From positions 6,373-70,372 of the forward strand of contig CAXGOB010000018.1 of assembly GCA_964011275.1 (NCBI GenBank): a DNA stretch of 64,000 nt. The letters run 5' to 3'. The translations under genes and the position numbers were made by a program. The DNA comes from UBA7328 sp002471345 (GTDB lineage Bacteria > Bacteroidota > Bacteroidia > Chitinophagales > Saprospiraceae). The notes under the pieces are model-generated. The model was not told the DNA's origin, did no database searches, and worked only from the letters and a program-made list of their open reading frames with translations. Numbering within the stretch: position 1 is the stretch's first letter; every line of letters starts with the position of its first letter. This document shows, piece by piece, positions 44,567-53,468 of this stretch.

Positions 44567-46458
44567 GATATTTCGTTTTCTGTGTTGGAATCGCTTTCTA
44601 TTCTTTGAAGTGGAACATTTATAGTTACTAATGTTCCAGCACCTGGCCGGCTGTCTATCTCATAATTTCCACCTACATAGCCGGTTCTGAATTCTATACT
44701 TTTTAGACCCATTCCTTTTTCGGAGTCTATTTGTTCTATATCAAAGCCCTTTCCGTCGTCCTCAATAGTTAGATTGAGCCACTCATCACTGTAAGTTAAC
44801 TGTAACAACACCTCATCGGCTTGAGCATATTTTACTATATTATTTAGGAGCTCTTGTACTATGCGAAAGAGCATCACATTTGTGTTGTCATTCAAAAGCT
44901 TATCAGAGCCATAAACTAAAAACTGAGCATCAAAAGGATGAGTCATGTCCATTTTAGTAATCAAATCTTCAAGGGCCTTTCTTAAACCAAGTTTTTTAAG
45001 AGCTTGAGGCATCATCTTGTGGGCAATTTTTCTTACTTCACTACAGGCTTCGTCTATCATATCACTAGCCGTATTGTAAATCCTAGTGGTCCCCTTATTG
45101 TCAAAATCAATTTTAAGAGTACTGATCTTCGCTTTCAAAGTAGATAGAAGATTACCAAGACCATCATGTAAATCTCTAGCAATTCTAGACCTTTCTTTTT
45201 CCTGACCATCCAGCATTGATCTCATAGATATTATCTGTTGTTCTTGTTTAGCTTCAGTTAACAATAGTTGATTTGCCTTTATTCTGTTTTGATAAAATAG
45301 CACTCCAATGATTAGTGCTGATAGCAGGACTCCAATTGAAAATACCAATAAATTCACTTGTCTTTCTTTTTTACTATTAATAATCTCTTCTTCAAGTAGT
45401 CGGTTTCTTAGCCTTTCTCTTTCATATTGAATTTTCATATCAGCTAGAGCCTCAAGGCTAGATTCGCTCAGTTTATATTCCTCATATATAGTTTTTTGAT
45501 CCCACAGAATTTGATAGGCTTGACGAAATTCATCAAGAAGGAGATGCTTTCTTCGCTGTGCATCCATGATCGTGTACATGAATCCATCGCTGTCAGTAAC
45601 TCCTGGTATAGCCAAAGCACGATCTAATAATCCTTGCGAACTTGAAACACCAATCTTTTCTAAATTTTGAACTAATAAGGTGGTGTCTTTACCATTTTCT
45701 GCAGCTTCATATATTAGTGAAGCCATATTGATAAGAGACTCAGCAGCTCCTATGTTATTAACCTTTATCCTCTATTCATAGGACTCAATGTAGTTCTCAA
45801 GTGCCAAATTGTAATTTCCCATGAGTCTCGAACATTGTCCTAACCCAACATAAATTCTAGCAATGTCTATTGGTGCTCTAGGTATTTCTGATAATCTGAA
45901 ATCCAGAGCTCTGTTATACTTAGCTATGGCCTTTTCAGGTTGTCCATTCATGTAATCACATATTGCCCAATTGTTAAGAATGGCAGCCTGTCTTTCTTTA
46001 TTTGACGTTTCTACATATAAATCAAATCCTTGTTGATACGCTTTTTCACTTTCTTCAAAAGACTCATAATTCATAAGAATCGCTCCTTTGGTATCATAGA
46101 CTTTACCTAGCCCATTTTTATCATTGATTGAGTTGAAGAATAAAACGGCACTATCCAAATAAGCAGTTTTTAAATTCATTTTATCATAGTCATGGCACCA
46201 AGCTGCTCTATGAAAAGCACGGCCTATTAGACGAGGGGAATTGAGTTTTTTTGCTAAAGAAATTGCTCGATATGAATATTCTACAGCATCATTTCCATTA
46301 TAAAGTATATAAGCGATTTTTATATAGGTCTCACATTTAAGACTATCATCTGGCATGGTTTCCACTACTTGTATCAGACTATCCAATACATCTATAGTAT
46401 AATTCTCAGAAGGATGTGCTAAAATGAAAAAGAGGATGTAAATCAATTTTTTGAACAT
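44563..46458 (-). pseudogene. TPR-containing sensor histidine kinase with one in-frame TAG
   Basis: NarX-type sensor kinase. A signal-like N-terminus (FKKLIYILFFILAHPS) leads into about five tetratricopeptide repeats (AILMNYESFEESEKAYQQGF, AICDYMNGQPEKAIAKYNRA). A TAG at 45772-45774 interrupts after YNLALENYIESYE; the same frame continues RIKVNNIGAAESLINMASL, the rest of the TPR domain, a membrane helix (LLVFSIGVLLSALIIGVLF), HisKA_3 with RSRIARDLHDGLGN (phospho-His), and an ATPase domain with NNIVKYAQADE and DDGKGFD. No frameshift is seen, so only one base separates it from a 631-residue intact protein. The downstream half alone would keep the kinase and a short TPR stub, possibly deregulated. 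Confidence 0.84.
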
Positions 46459-46602
46459 ATCCTAAGTTACTATGTCTTTGTCGATTTTTATGTCTGGACT
46501 TTGGGAATAGTGAGTCATAATGCTTTTAGTCTAAGAATATGTAGCAAAGTTAGATGACAACATGACTGAATGGTATAGTTCAATTCTATGATTTTATTCC
46601 TC

Positions 46603-46614
46603 ACACAATTGTGT
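46603..46614. promoter_or_regulatory. Perfect 12-bp palindrome upstream of the cyclase-globin operon
   Basis: ACACAATTGTGT is its own reverse complement, 78 bases upstream of the -33 element of the downstream operon and also in front of the divergent sensor kinase. It looks like a symmetric regulator half-site pair; it resembles but does not match CRP/FNR boxes. Confidence 0.35.
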
Positions 46615-46691
46615 AATGCTTTTAGTAGAAAAGGATGATTTTAAGAAATCATGGTTTTGGGTGTAGCCTCACCATACATTTCTAAGTGAAC

Positions 46692-46723
46692 TTTGTGTCA
46701 TCAGAAATAATCTGATAAGCTTG
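46692..46723 (+). promoter_or_regulatory. Promoter of the DUF4395 / cyclase-globin / mddA operon
   Basis: TTTG at 46692-46695, a 20-base spacer and TAAGCTTG at 46716-46723: one mismatch from the Bacteroidota consensus. Transcription would start about 14 bases before the first start codon. Confidence 0.5.
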
Positions 46724-46743
46724 TAAATCAAAAACTAAAAGTT

Positions 46744-47250
46744 TTGGAAAACCAAGAAACACTTTCAGTATCACGTCTTCAAAGAATTCGAGATCAAGGC
46801 TATTTTGAGGAAACCCAAGACGAACTAATAGCAATGGCTTATGGCAATAGATTCGCTTATATACTCTGCACTGGAATGTTAACTCTTGGTGTTTTAAGTG
46901 GGAGTATATTGATCCTCTCTACTATCATGTGCATAGTCACATTGACATTGGTGCTGCCATATCATCCTTTTGACCATGTCTATAATATGCTTATAGCCAA
47001 TGGGAAAGACAAACTAGAATTACCGCCAAGATCACCTCAAATAAAATTTGCTTACGGCATAAAGGCTATTTGGATAGGACAAATTATTTGTTTGTTTGCG
47101 ACAGGTCTCTATTCTGTGGCTTTCCTGATGGGATGTTTATTGGTAGTTCTGATGCTTATAGTAAGTATAACTGATTTGTGTCTATTTTCTGTGATTTACA
47201 ATTCTTTTTTCCTAAAGGATTCTTCAAAAACCGACTATTCAATTTCTTAA
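46744..47250 (+). CDS. DUF4395-like membrane protein
   Basis: A 168-residue membrane protein with four hydrophobic segments (ILCTGMLTLGVLSGSILIL, IMCIVTLTLVLPY, IWIGQIICLFATGLYSVAF, MGCLLVVLMLIVSITDLC). Between the helix pairs, HPFDHVYNMLIANGK and PRSPQIKFAYGIKA match the spacing of DUF4395 proteins, which I recall as small membrane proteins of unknown function. A TTG start is used because it follows the promoter at the right distance; no ATG is close. First gene of the operon; 10 bases before the 38-residue ORF. Family moderately sure, function unknown. Confidence 0.62.
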   Translation: MENQETLSVSRLQRIRDQGYFEETQDELIAMAYGNRFAYILCTGMLTLGVLSGSILILSTIMCIVTLTLVLPYHPFDHVYNMLIANGKDKLELPPRSPQIKFAYGIKAIWIGQIICLFATGLYSVAFLMGCLLVVLMLIVSITDLCLFSVIYNSFFLKDSSKTDYSIS

Positions 47251-47260
47251 ATAAGAAACC

Positions 47261-47377
47261 ATGAGACAGTTATTAAAGCCATTCTTTTCCTATTTCTCGA
47301 TATACCACTTGTTCCTCTGGAGAGGCCACTTGCCTGATAGCACAATCATCGCAGATTACTTGAATAATAAATTATAA
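47261..47377 (+). CDS. Small 38-residue ORF, unknown
   Basis: ATG-started frame of 38 codons ending TAA, 10 bases after the DUF4395-like gene and 5 bases before the ferredoxin-cyclase start. The product (MRQLLKPFFSYFSIYHLFLW at the front) is aromatic and weakly hydrophobic, with an acidic PDSTIIADYL tail. Spacing consistent with an operon member, but it may be a chance frame or a decayed N-terminus of the cyclase. No family recognised. Confidence 0.4.
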   Translation: MRQLLKPFFSYFSIYHLFLWRGHLPDSTIIADYLNNKL

Positions 47378-47382
47378 AGAGT

Positions 47383-48756
47383 ATGTGCCATAAAGTGACT
47401 TATGCTGGAATAAATCAAGAGGTTTCAAATGATGATGCCTTCAATACGTTATTGGATGTCTCTATTGAGAATCAAATTCCTCATCTTCATGAATGCGGAG
47501 GTCAAGGCAATTGTACCACATGCAGGGTAAGGGTGATTAATGGTATGCAAAACCTGACATCAAAGACCTAAAAGGAAAAGATCGTATCCCAAGCTAGAAA
47601 ATGGGATCCTACAATCCGCTTAGCATGTCAAGCTTGTGTGAAAGGAGATGTGGAGATACAAAGATTAATTTGGTCAAATGGCGAGGTGAATCAACTTCAA
47701 AAAGAACTTGCTCCTGAAGGTAGAGCCGAAGAACGTCCAATCGCAATTCTATTCTGTGATTTAAGGAACTACACGAGCATGTCATCTAAGAACTTGACAT
47801 TTGACATGGCATTTATGCTGAATCGGTTCTACACTGCATTAGGCGAACCAATTTTGATGAATAATGGAATTATTTATCAGTATGTTGGTGATGAGATAAT
47901 TGGAGTTTTTGGAACAACTGGAGGTACTAAAGAGAAGAATTGTACTGATGCAATTAGAGCAGCTCTTGGAATGCAATATGCCCTGGATTTATTGAATAAG
48001 ACAGAGCTTCGGGATTTTAATATCACTTTAAAATCTGGAATTGGTGTAAACTTCGGTAGAGCATATGTCGGACATTTAGGTCATCCAACTCATCGGCAAT
48101 TTTCTGTAATTGGTGATCCTGTAAATGTGGCAAGTAGGATTCAAGGACAAACCAAATTGAATGGAGTAAATATTCTTATTTCTAAATCAGTAAGAGATAG
48201 CATCAAAAACAATCCGATAATGATTGGTGAATCTTTTGATGCTGACTTAGCTGGTATAGAAGAGACAGCTGAACTCTATGAGCTTATTGGATTCAAGGAT
48301 ATGGACCTTCAGCTAGAATTGCAAGCCTCTCTGAATTTGATGTTGGATGATGAAGATAAGTTTGCGGCATTATTCTATAACAATGTCTTTAAGATTGCTC
48401 CTCAAGCTAGAGCTTTGTTCAGAAGGAATATGACTGATCAAGGAAGATTGCTTACACATATGTTAGGAGGTATTGTTTATTCACTTTCTAGACCACAACA
48501 TCTGACCACAGGGCTTAAGAAATTAGGTGAAAGTCATGTCAAATATGGAGTGAAATTAGAGCATTATCCTGTTGTCAAACAAGCAATGCTCGAGACCATT
48601 GATATGACCTTAGGGGAGAACAAAACGGAAAAGACCATGGATGCATGGAATGCTGCCCTGGATTTTGTCATAGATGCTATGCAGAATGCCGCGAAAGCTA
48701 TAGATATGAGAGAAACATCAATCAATGAGCAACAAGAAATAAAACAGGCTTCATAG
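47383..48756 (+). pseudogene. [2Fe-2S] ferredoxin - class III nucleotidyl cyclase - globin fusion with one in-frame TAA
   Basis: Three-domain signalling protein of about 457 residues. Domain 1 (47383 to about 47650): plant-type [2Fe-2S] ferredoxin with Cys ligands in HECGGQGNCTTCRV and a fourth in RLACQACV. Domain 2: class III adenylate/guanylate cyclase with LFCDLRNYTSMSS and YVGDEIIGVF (metal Asp pair) and IGDPVNVASRIQ (transition-state Asn/Arg). Domain 3: globin with DEDKFAALFYNNVF, RRNMTDQGR and LGESHVKYGV (proximal His). A TAA at 47569-47571 splits it inside the ferredoxin after NLTSKT; the frame continues KEKIVSQARKWDPTIRLAC with no other lesion. The part after the stop has a GTG at 47638 and would keep cyclase plus globin but lose the cluster. 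Nonsense mutation or assembly error. Confidence 0.82.
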
Positions 48757-48806
48757 GGAAGAACTGAAACATTTATTATATTTTATATATCTAAAATTCA
48801 AAACGA

Positions 48807-49538
48807 ATGAAAGCAATCACATTCATTTATGGTATTATCGCTTACTTCATATTCTTTGCTACTTTTTTATATGCAGCAGGATTTATGGGAAATCTATTGG
48901 TTCCAAAAGACATTGATACAGGCCCTGAGACTAGCATGACATCTGCTCTCATTATTAATGCTCTTTTGTTGTCTGTTTTTGCTGTCCAACATAGTCTCAT
49001 GGCTCGACCAGCATTCAAGGAATGGTGGGTTAAATTAGTAGGTAAAGCGGGAGAACGTAGTACATATGTATTGTTCTCTAGTTTGGCACTTATTCTCCTT
49101 TTTTGGAAATGGCAGCCTATTAAATCAACAATATGGGAAGTTGAGAATGAAACATTGAGACTGGTCTTGACAGGAGTGTTTTTAGTTGGGCTATTAGTTG
49201 TATTGCTTTCTACTTTTATGATAAACCATTTCAGCCTTTTTGGTCTAAAGCAAGTTTATCAGAATATGATGAATCAAAAAGAAACAGAAGAGCCTTTTAC
49301 AACTCGATTCTTTTATGCATTTGTAAGGCACCCCATTATGCTCGGTTTTTTGATTATGTTATGGGCTGTCCCTACCATGACCTTAGGCCACCTATTCTTT
49401 TCAATAGGAAGTACTCTTTACATATTTATTGCCGTGAAATATCTAGAAGAAAAAGACTTAAGAAATATGATTGGAAAGAAATATGAGGACTATCAGAAAA
49501 AGGTCCCTATGTTGATTCCATTCATTGGATGGAAATAA
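48807..49538 (+). CDS. mddA: Methanethiol S-methyltransferase (MddA-like)
   Basis: Integral-membrane methyltransferase of 243 residues related to isoprenylcysteine carboxyl methyltransferases. Family-like blocks: FAVQHSLMARPAFKEWW, ERSTYVLFSSLALILLFWKW, STFMINHFSLFGLKQVYQN and YAFVRHPIMLGFLI (AdoMet-binding His-Pro), ending EKDLRNMIGKKYEDYQKKVP. Five or six helices. The MddA group methylates methanethiol to dimethyl sulfide. It lies 51 bases after the cyclase-globin gene, apparently in the same operon, and ends at a strong terminator. Substrate inferred from family; NnrU-type roles are the main alternative. Confidence 0.8.
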   Translation: MKAITFIYGIIAYFIFFATFLYAAGFMGNLLVPKDIDTGPETSMTSALIINALLLSVFAVQHSLMARPAFKEWWVKLVGKAGERSTYVLFSSLALILLFWKWQPIKSTIWEVENETLRLVLTGVFLVGLLVVLLSTFMINHFSLFGLKQVYQNMMNQKETEEPFTTRFFYAFVRHPIMLGFLIMLWAVPTMTLGHLFFSIGSTLYIFIAVKYLEEKDLRNMIGKKYEDYQKKVPMLIPFIGWK

Positions 49539-49545
49539 ATAGAAG

Positions 49546-49577
49546 GTGTCGAGCATATAAAGTGTTCGACACTTTTT
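49546..49577 (+). terminator. Terminator after mddA
   Basis: GTGTCGA (49546-49552) pairs with TCGACAC (49566-49572), followed by five T residues. Confidence 0.8.
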
Positions 49578-49687
49578 AGTAAAAGAGAGGAGTCAGATGT
49601 TGGTTAAATTGTCATTGTTATGTAAGTTCATATAAATATTTATATAGCGGCATTTTCCTGTTGCTTACCATTGTAAGCCCAATATTT

Positions 49688-50170
49688 ATGACACCCACAT
49701 ACCAGAGAATATGTGCATTGCTTCAGAGTCAAAATCTTCGTTTTGAGGAAATCCATCATATAGCCACGCCGACATCTATTGATTCTGCAAAGATTAGAGG
49801 GGATGATCTATCTCAAGGTGCAAAGGCTATATTGTATAAAGTACAGGATGGATTTTCATTATTCGTTTTTGCTGCTGATAAAAGAATGAATCCAAAATTG
49901 ATAAAGGATCACTTTAAGTCCAAGGGAAAGAAAGCAAAAAAGACTCGATTTGCATCTAATGAAGAATTGAAGGACTTGACAGGACTAGTTCCAGGATCTG
50001 TACCACCTTTTGGAAGACCTATATTAGACTTTGACCTCTATATTGATCCTTCTTTATTGGAAAATGAAATCATTGCTTTTAATGCAGGTTCAATTACCGA
50101 TTCTATTAAAATGAGTCTTTCTGACTACATTGATGTGAGCAGAGGAGAGGTCTTTACATTTTGCGACTGA
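49688..50170 (+). CDS. YbaK/ProX-type aminoacyl-tRNA deacylase
   Basis: Trans-editing protein that removes mischarged Cys or Ala from tRNAPro. The chosen ATG gives 160 residues, dropping a nine-codon TTG-initiated extension. Motifs: SAKIRGDDLSQGAKAILYKV (catalytic-loop Lys), VFAADKRMNPKLIK, DLTGLVPGSVPPFG (the GxxPFG segment typical of YbaK/ProXp) and NAGSITDSIKM. Lone gene, about 90 bases short of the converging Lrp/AsnC gene. Confidence 0.85.
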   Translation: MTPTYQRICALLQSQNLRFEEIHHIATPTSIDSAKIRGDDLSQGAKAILYKVQDGFSLFVFAADKRMNPKLIKDHFKSKGKKAKKTRFASNEELKDLTGLVPGSVPPFGRPILDFDLYIDPSLLENEIIAFNAGSITDSIKMSLSDYIDVSRGEVFTFCD

Positions 50171-50265
50171 TTCTCTTTTCTATTCTTGATATTAATGATC
50201 AAAATTGGTTAGGAAGCGGATTTTTCGATACCAATATATGAGAGTACTGTTAACTTGACATCTCC

Positions 50266-50700
50266 TCAGATTGCCTTTTTACTTTTTACTAAATCATCTA
50301 AAATGATGCTGGTCTTAGAAATGCCATATTCCGCAATTCTATCCAATAAAGAAACCAAATGCTGATTATTACGGAGATGTGCAGTCATAATCACACAATC
50401 TTCACCCGTAACCAGAAAACAGGACTGAATTTCTGGGAATGAATCAAGTGAATTTAGAAATGAGGCTCGTTTACCTAAACCATATTTTACAGTAATGATA
50501 GCTTTGATATCAATACCTAACTTTTCCTCATTTAGTGCTATTGTGTAGCCTTCTATAATGCCTTCACTTTCCATGCTCTGTATTCTTTGTGCTACAGCCG
50601 GAGCAGTAAGTCCTATTGCTTTGCCAATTTTAGCAAAGGACATTCGAGCATTGGTTTTGAGTAGGGAAATGATTTCTATATTAAAACTATCAATTTTCAT
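50266..50700 (-). CDS. Lrp/AsnC-family transcriptional regulator
   Basis: A 144-residue feast/famine regulator. N-terminal winged helix DSFNIEIISLLKTNARMSF and TAPAVAQRIQSMESEGIIEGY (recognition helix), C-terminal RAM ligand-binding domain with SCFLVTGEDCVIMTAH. Standard length. Divergent from the PLP decarboxylase 141 bases away, so it probably senses an amino acid and controls that gene. Confidence 0.92.
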   Translation of the reverse strand: MKIDSFNIEIISLLKTNARMSFAKIGKAIGLTAPAVAQRIQSMESEGIIEGYTIALNEEKLGIDIKAIITVKYGLGKRASFLNSLDSFPEIQSCFLVTGEDCVIMTAHLRNNQHLVSLLDRIAEYGISKTSIILDDLVKSKKAI

Positions 50701-50792
50701 AATCGAAAGATAAATATCAAAAATAATACATAATCAATAGTTATAATGATATAATAGATATAAATACAAAGTGCTTTAATTTTTATGCTTTG

Positions 50793-50800
50793 TATGTTTG
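50793..50800 (+). promoter_or_regulatory. Likely -7 element of the PLP decarboxylase promoter
   Basis: TATGTTTG fits TAnnTTTG, 41 bases before the ATG, within the region shared with the Lrp/AsnC gene. The -33 partner is weak. Confidence 0.4.
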
Positions 50801-50841
50801 TAAGTGTTAATTAGAAAGTAATACGAATAGCTATACGAATT

Positions 50842-52251
50842 ATGAACAAATTTGATTTTACAAAAGAAGAAAGGAAACAAATACGATCTATTGTTGAAGA
50901 GAACCTGAGTGAGTATTATTCAAATACCAAATCTAAAAAAGTAGGTAGATTGTTCGATCCTATTGAGGTAAAAGAATTTGTGAATCAGTTTGAATTTAAA
51001 GAGGAGAGTAATGCTGAAGATGTCATAGAAAATGTGATATATGGTTTGAGTGAATATGCCATTCAAACACCACATCCTAGTTATTATGGATTGTTTAACC
51101 CTAGACCTGGATATGCATCTATAATGGCTGATTATATTTCAGCTATGTTCAATCCTCAATTGGCTTCATGGAGTCATGCACCTTTTGCAAATGAGGTAGA
51201 AAGAAAGTGTATTGAAGAATTGGGTGCTAAACTTGGAATTAAAGACGCTGCAATAGATGGAGCTTTTTGTTCAGGAGGTGCAGAATCAAACCTCACAGCA
51301 GTGCTTTGTGCTTTAAATAATAAATACCCAAAACTAGCTAAAGAAGGAATAATTGGAATGAATTCTAGACCCGTCATTTATATCTCAGCAGAAGCACATC
51401 ATTCTGTTCATAAAGCGGCTAGAATAACGGGATTGGGCACTGATGTCATTAGAACCATTAAGGTGAATAAAAACCTTGAAATGGATATTGATGATCTTGA
51501 ACTCAGAATTGAAGAAGACCTTTCTTCAGGATACGAGCCCTTAATGGTTGTAGCCACCACGGGATCTACTGGAGCAGGAGCTATAGATAATGTGAAAGAA
51601 ATTCTCGCTATCTCTAGTAGACATGGTATCTGGTTGCATGCAGACGCAGCATATGGAGCAGGGTTAAAAATTTCTTCTAAATATAGAGAGCATCTAGGAG
51701 CTGTTCATCTTGCTGACAGTATTACCATTGATTTGCACAAATGGTTTTCAGTACCGATGGGAGCAAGTGTAATATTGGTAAAAGACAGAAATATTCTTAA
51801 AAAAACATTTGAGATGCGGACGGATTACATGCCTCTTCATGAAAATGAGGTTACAGTTGATCCTTACTCCAATTCTATACAATGGTCCAGAAGAGCAATT
51901 GGATTAAAATTCTTTTTGCCTTTGGCGATACATGGTTGGAAAGTTTATGATGATACCATTACCCACCAAATTGAGATCGCTCAATATATGCGACAACAGC
52001 TTAAACGGTACAATTGGGAGATTACCAATAATACGCCACTACCTATTGTGTGTTTTACACATGATAATCTCAAAAACAGTGATGCTAAGGTGAATAAATT
52101 GATTGACACAATTGTGCAAAGTGGAAAGACATGGTGTTCTGCATATTCAGTGAATAATGAAATGTCGATTAGGGCTTGTATTACTAATTATGCTACATCA
52201 GAGCAGAATGTTGATGAGTTTGTCGAATTGTTAAATAGCGCAATGGAATAG
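50842..52251 (+). CDS. PLP-dependent group II decarboxylase (second, distinct copy)
   Basis: A 469-residue PLP decarboxylase, only distantly similar to the one at 30 kb. Landmarks: IQTPHPSYYGLFNPRPGYAS, DGAFCSGGAESNLTAVLCA, His186/His187 in SAEAHHSVH, Asp268 in LHADAAYGAG and Schiff-base Lys300 in DLHKWFSVPMG. Arg pair MRTDYMP follows. Substrate could be an aromatic amino acid, glutamate, aspartate or 2,4-diaminobutyrate. The divergent Lrp/AsnC regulator supports amino-acid-inducible control. Followed 14 bases later by a VOC gene. Confidence 0.87.
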   Translation: MNKFDFTKEERKQIRSIVEENLSEYYSNTKSKKVGRLFDPIEVKEFVNQFEFKEESNAEDVIENVIYGLSEYAIQTPHPSYYGLFNPRPGYASIMADYISAMFNPQLASWSHAPFANEVERKCIEELGAKLGIKDAAIDGAFCSGGAESNLTAVLCALNNKYPKLAKEGIIGMNSRPVIYISAEAHHSVHKAARITGLGTDVIRTIKVNKNLEMDIDDLELRIEEDLSSGYEPLMVVATTGSTGAGAIDNVKEILAISSRHGIWLHADAAYGAGLKISSKYREHLGAVHLADSITIDLHKWFSVPMGASVILVKDRNILKKTFEMRTDYMPLHENEVTVDPYSNSIQWSRRAIGLKFFLPLAIHGWKVYDDTITHQIEIAQYMRQQLKRYNWEITNNTPLPIVCFTHDNLKNSDAKVNKLIDTIVQSGKTWCSAYSVNNEMSIRACITNYATSEQNVDEFVELLNSAME

Positions 52252-52298
52252 AATTATTTGTTCTAATGTTATTGAACATTGAATTGGAATTTAACAGA

Positions 52299-52697
52299 AT
52301 GAGTGCAAAATTTATCGGATCAGCAACAGTTTTGATCGTGCATGATGTAGAATCTACAGTCCTTTATTATAGAGATAAATTGGGTTTTCATTTTAATAGA
52401 TTTTGGGGAGACCCACCTTCATTTTGTATTCTTCATCGAGATGCTCACAGTATTATGCTGAGCAAGGTGGAATCTGATTCTTTATTAACTCCAAATAATA
52501 ATCTAACACTGGATTTTTGGGATATCTATTTTTGGACGGATGATGTAAGGGCATTAAGGGAAGAGTACATTACAAAAGGTGCAGAACTCTATCATCCTTT
52601 AACTGAAAAGGGATATGGAGTTTTAGAATTTGAGGTAAAGGATATAAATGGCTACATCATTGCCTTCGGTGAGGAATTGCCAGAACCTATACATTGA
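52299..52697 (+). CDS. VOC-superfamily (glyoxalase/bleomycin-resistance-like) protein
   Basis: A small metalloenzyme-fold protein of 132 residues from the preferred ATG (an upstream ATG at 52266 gives 143). One VOC module pair: ATVLIVHDVESTVLYYRDKLGF, then FCILHRDAHSIMLSK, a helix in TDDVRALREEYI and FEVKDINGYIIAFGEE at the end (Glu metal ligand). Function unknown; members include glyoxalases, dioxygenases and resistance proteins. Short gap behind the decarboxylase suggests co-transcription. Confidence 0.8.
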   Translation: MSAKFIGSATVLIVHDVESTVLYYRDKLGFHFNRFWGDPPSFCILHRDAHSIMLSKVESDSLLTPNNNLTLDFWDIYFWTDDVRALREEYITKGAELYHPLTEKGYGVLEFEVKDINGYIIAFGEELPEPIH

Positions 52698-52701
52698 CAA
52701 T

Positions 52702-53457
52702 ATGCATCGACACTCTTCAATAAATAAGATTCTCGCATTTCTTTCATTAATCCTTTATATATCGTGTACTGATTTAAGCTCAAATGAAAATGCAGAATCT
52801 AAGGAAGATTATGAGCTTCTGATCAATTTAGAAGGAGAAAGTAATTTTTGGTTAAGACGACACCTTGTGGACTATTTTGTCATGGTTGCACTTGGATCAG
52901 AATATGGCTCTGATTTTAAAATCAGTAGAAAATGGCATAGCCATATGAAAGTTATTGTAAAAGGAGTTCATGACCCTTTATTAATCAATGAGCTGGATAA
53001 AATTATAAATGAAATTAATGACCTCTCTCAGGATGGGTTTAGAATTGAAAGGGTGGGGGATGACGAAGAATCAAATTTTACGATCTTCTTAGGAGGAAAA
53101 CGAGAATACAACCTGTTGTTTCCTGGTGCAAGTGATTTGATAGAAAAAAATGATGGTTTGTTTAGATTGAAAATGGATGATTTTGTCATTAAAGAGGGTA
53201 GTCTTTTTGTGAATTCGGAGTTAAATTCATTTGAAGTGAAAAAGCATTTATTAAGAGAAGAATTAACTCAATCACTTGGGCTAGGAAATGATATTGAACA
53301 TTATGCCAATAGTATTTTTTATCAGCAGCCATCTAGAGTAACAGAATACAGTACAAATGACAAAGAAATAATCAGACTACTTTATCATCCGCAAATGGTA
53401 GCAGGGCTTTCAGAAGATTCTGTGAGGGGAATACTAGAAGGAATTTTGGGATTATGA
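52702..53457 (+). CDS. DUF2927-family lipoprotein
   Basis: Exported lipoprotein of 251 residues from the ATG chosen here (a longer upstream frame overlaps the VOC gene). Signal peptide ends LILYISCTDLSS. The C-terminal half shows the DUF2927 pattern: LREELTQSLGLGND, SIFYQQPSRVTEYSTNDKEIIRLLYHPQMVAG. The Glu in REELTQSLG is where a zinc-metallopeptidase HExxH would sit but there the pattern is not HExxH, so a dead or atypical peptidase relative is likely. Located 4 bases after VOC. Confidence 0.78.
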   Translation: MHRHSSINKILAFLSLILYISCTDLSSNENAESKEDYELLINLEGESNFWLRRHLVDYFVMVALGSEYGSDFKISRKWHSHMKVIVKGVHDPLLINELDKIINEINDLSQDGFRIERVGDDEESNFTIFLGGKREYNLLFPGASDLIEKNDGLFRLKMDDFVIKEGSLFVNSELNSFEVKKHLLREELTQSLGLGNDIEHYANSIFYQQPSRVTEYSTNDKEIIRLLYHPQMVAGLSEDSVRGILEGILGL

Positions 53458-53468
53458 CTTGATAAAAA

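Noticed and set aside
33385..47571. Reassigned stop codon as an explanation for the split genes
   Set aside because: The interrupting codons are TGA, TAG and TAA, and all three serve as normal stops at other genes in the window.
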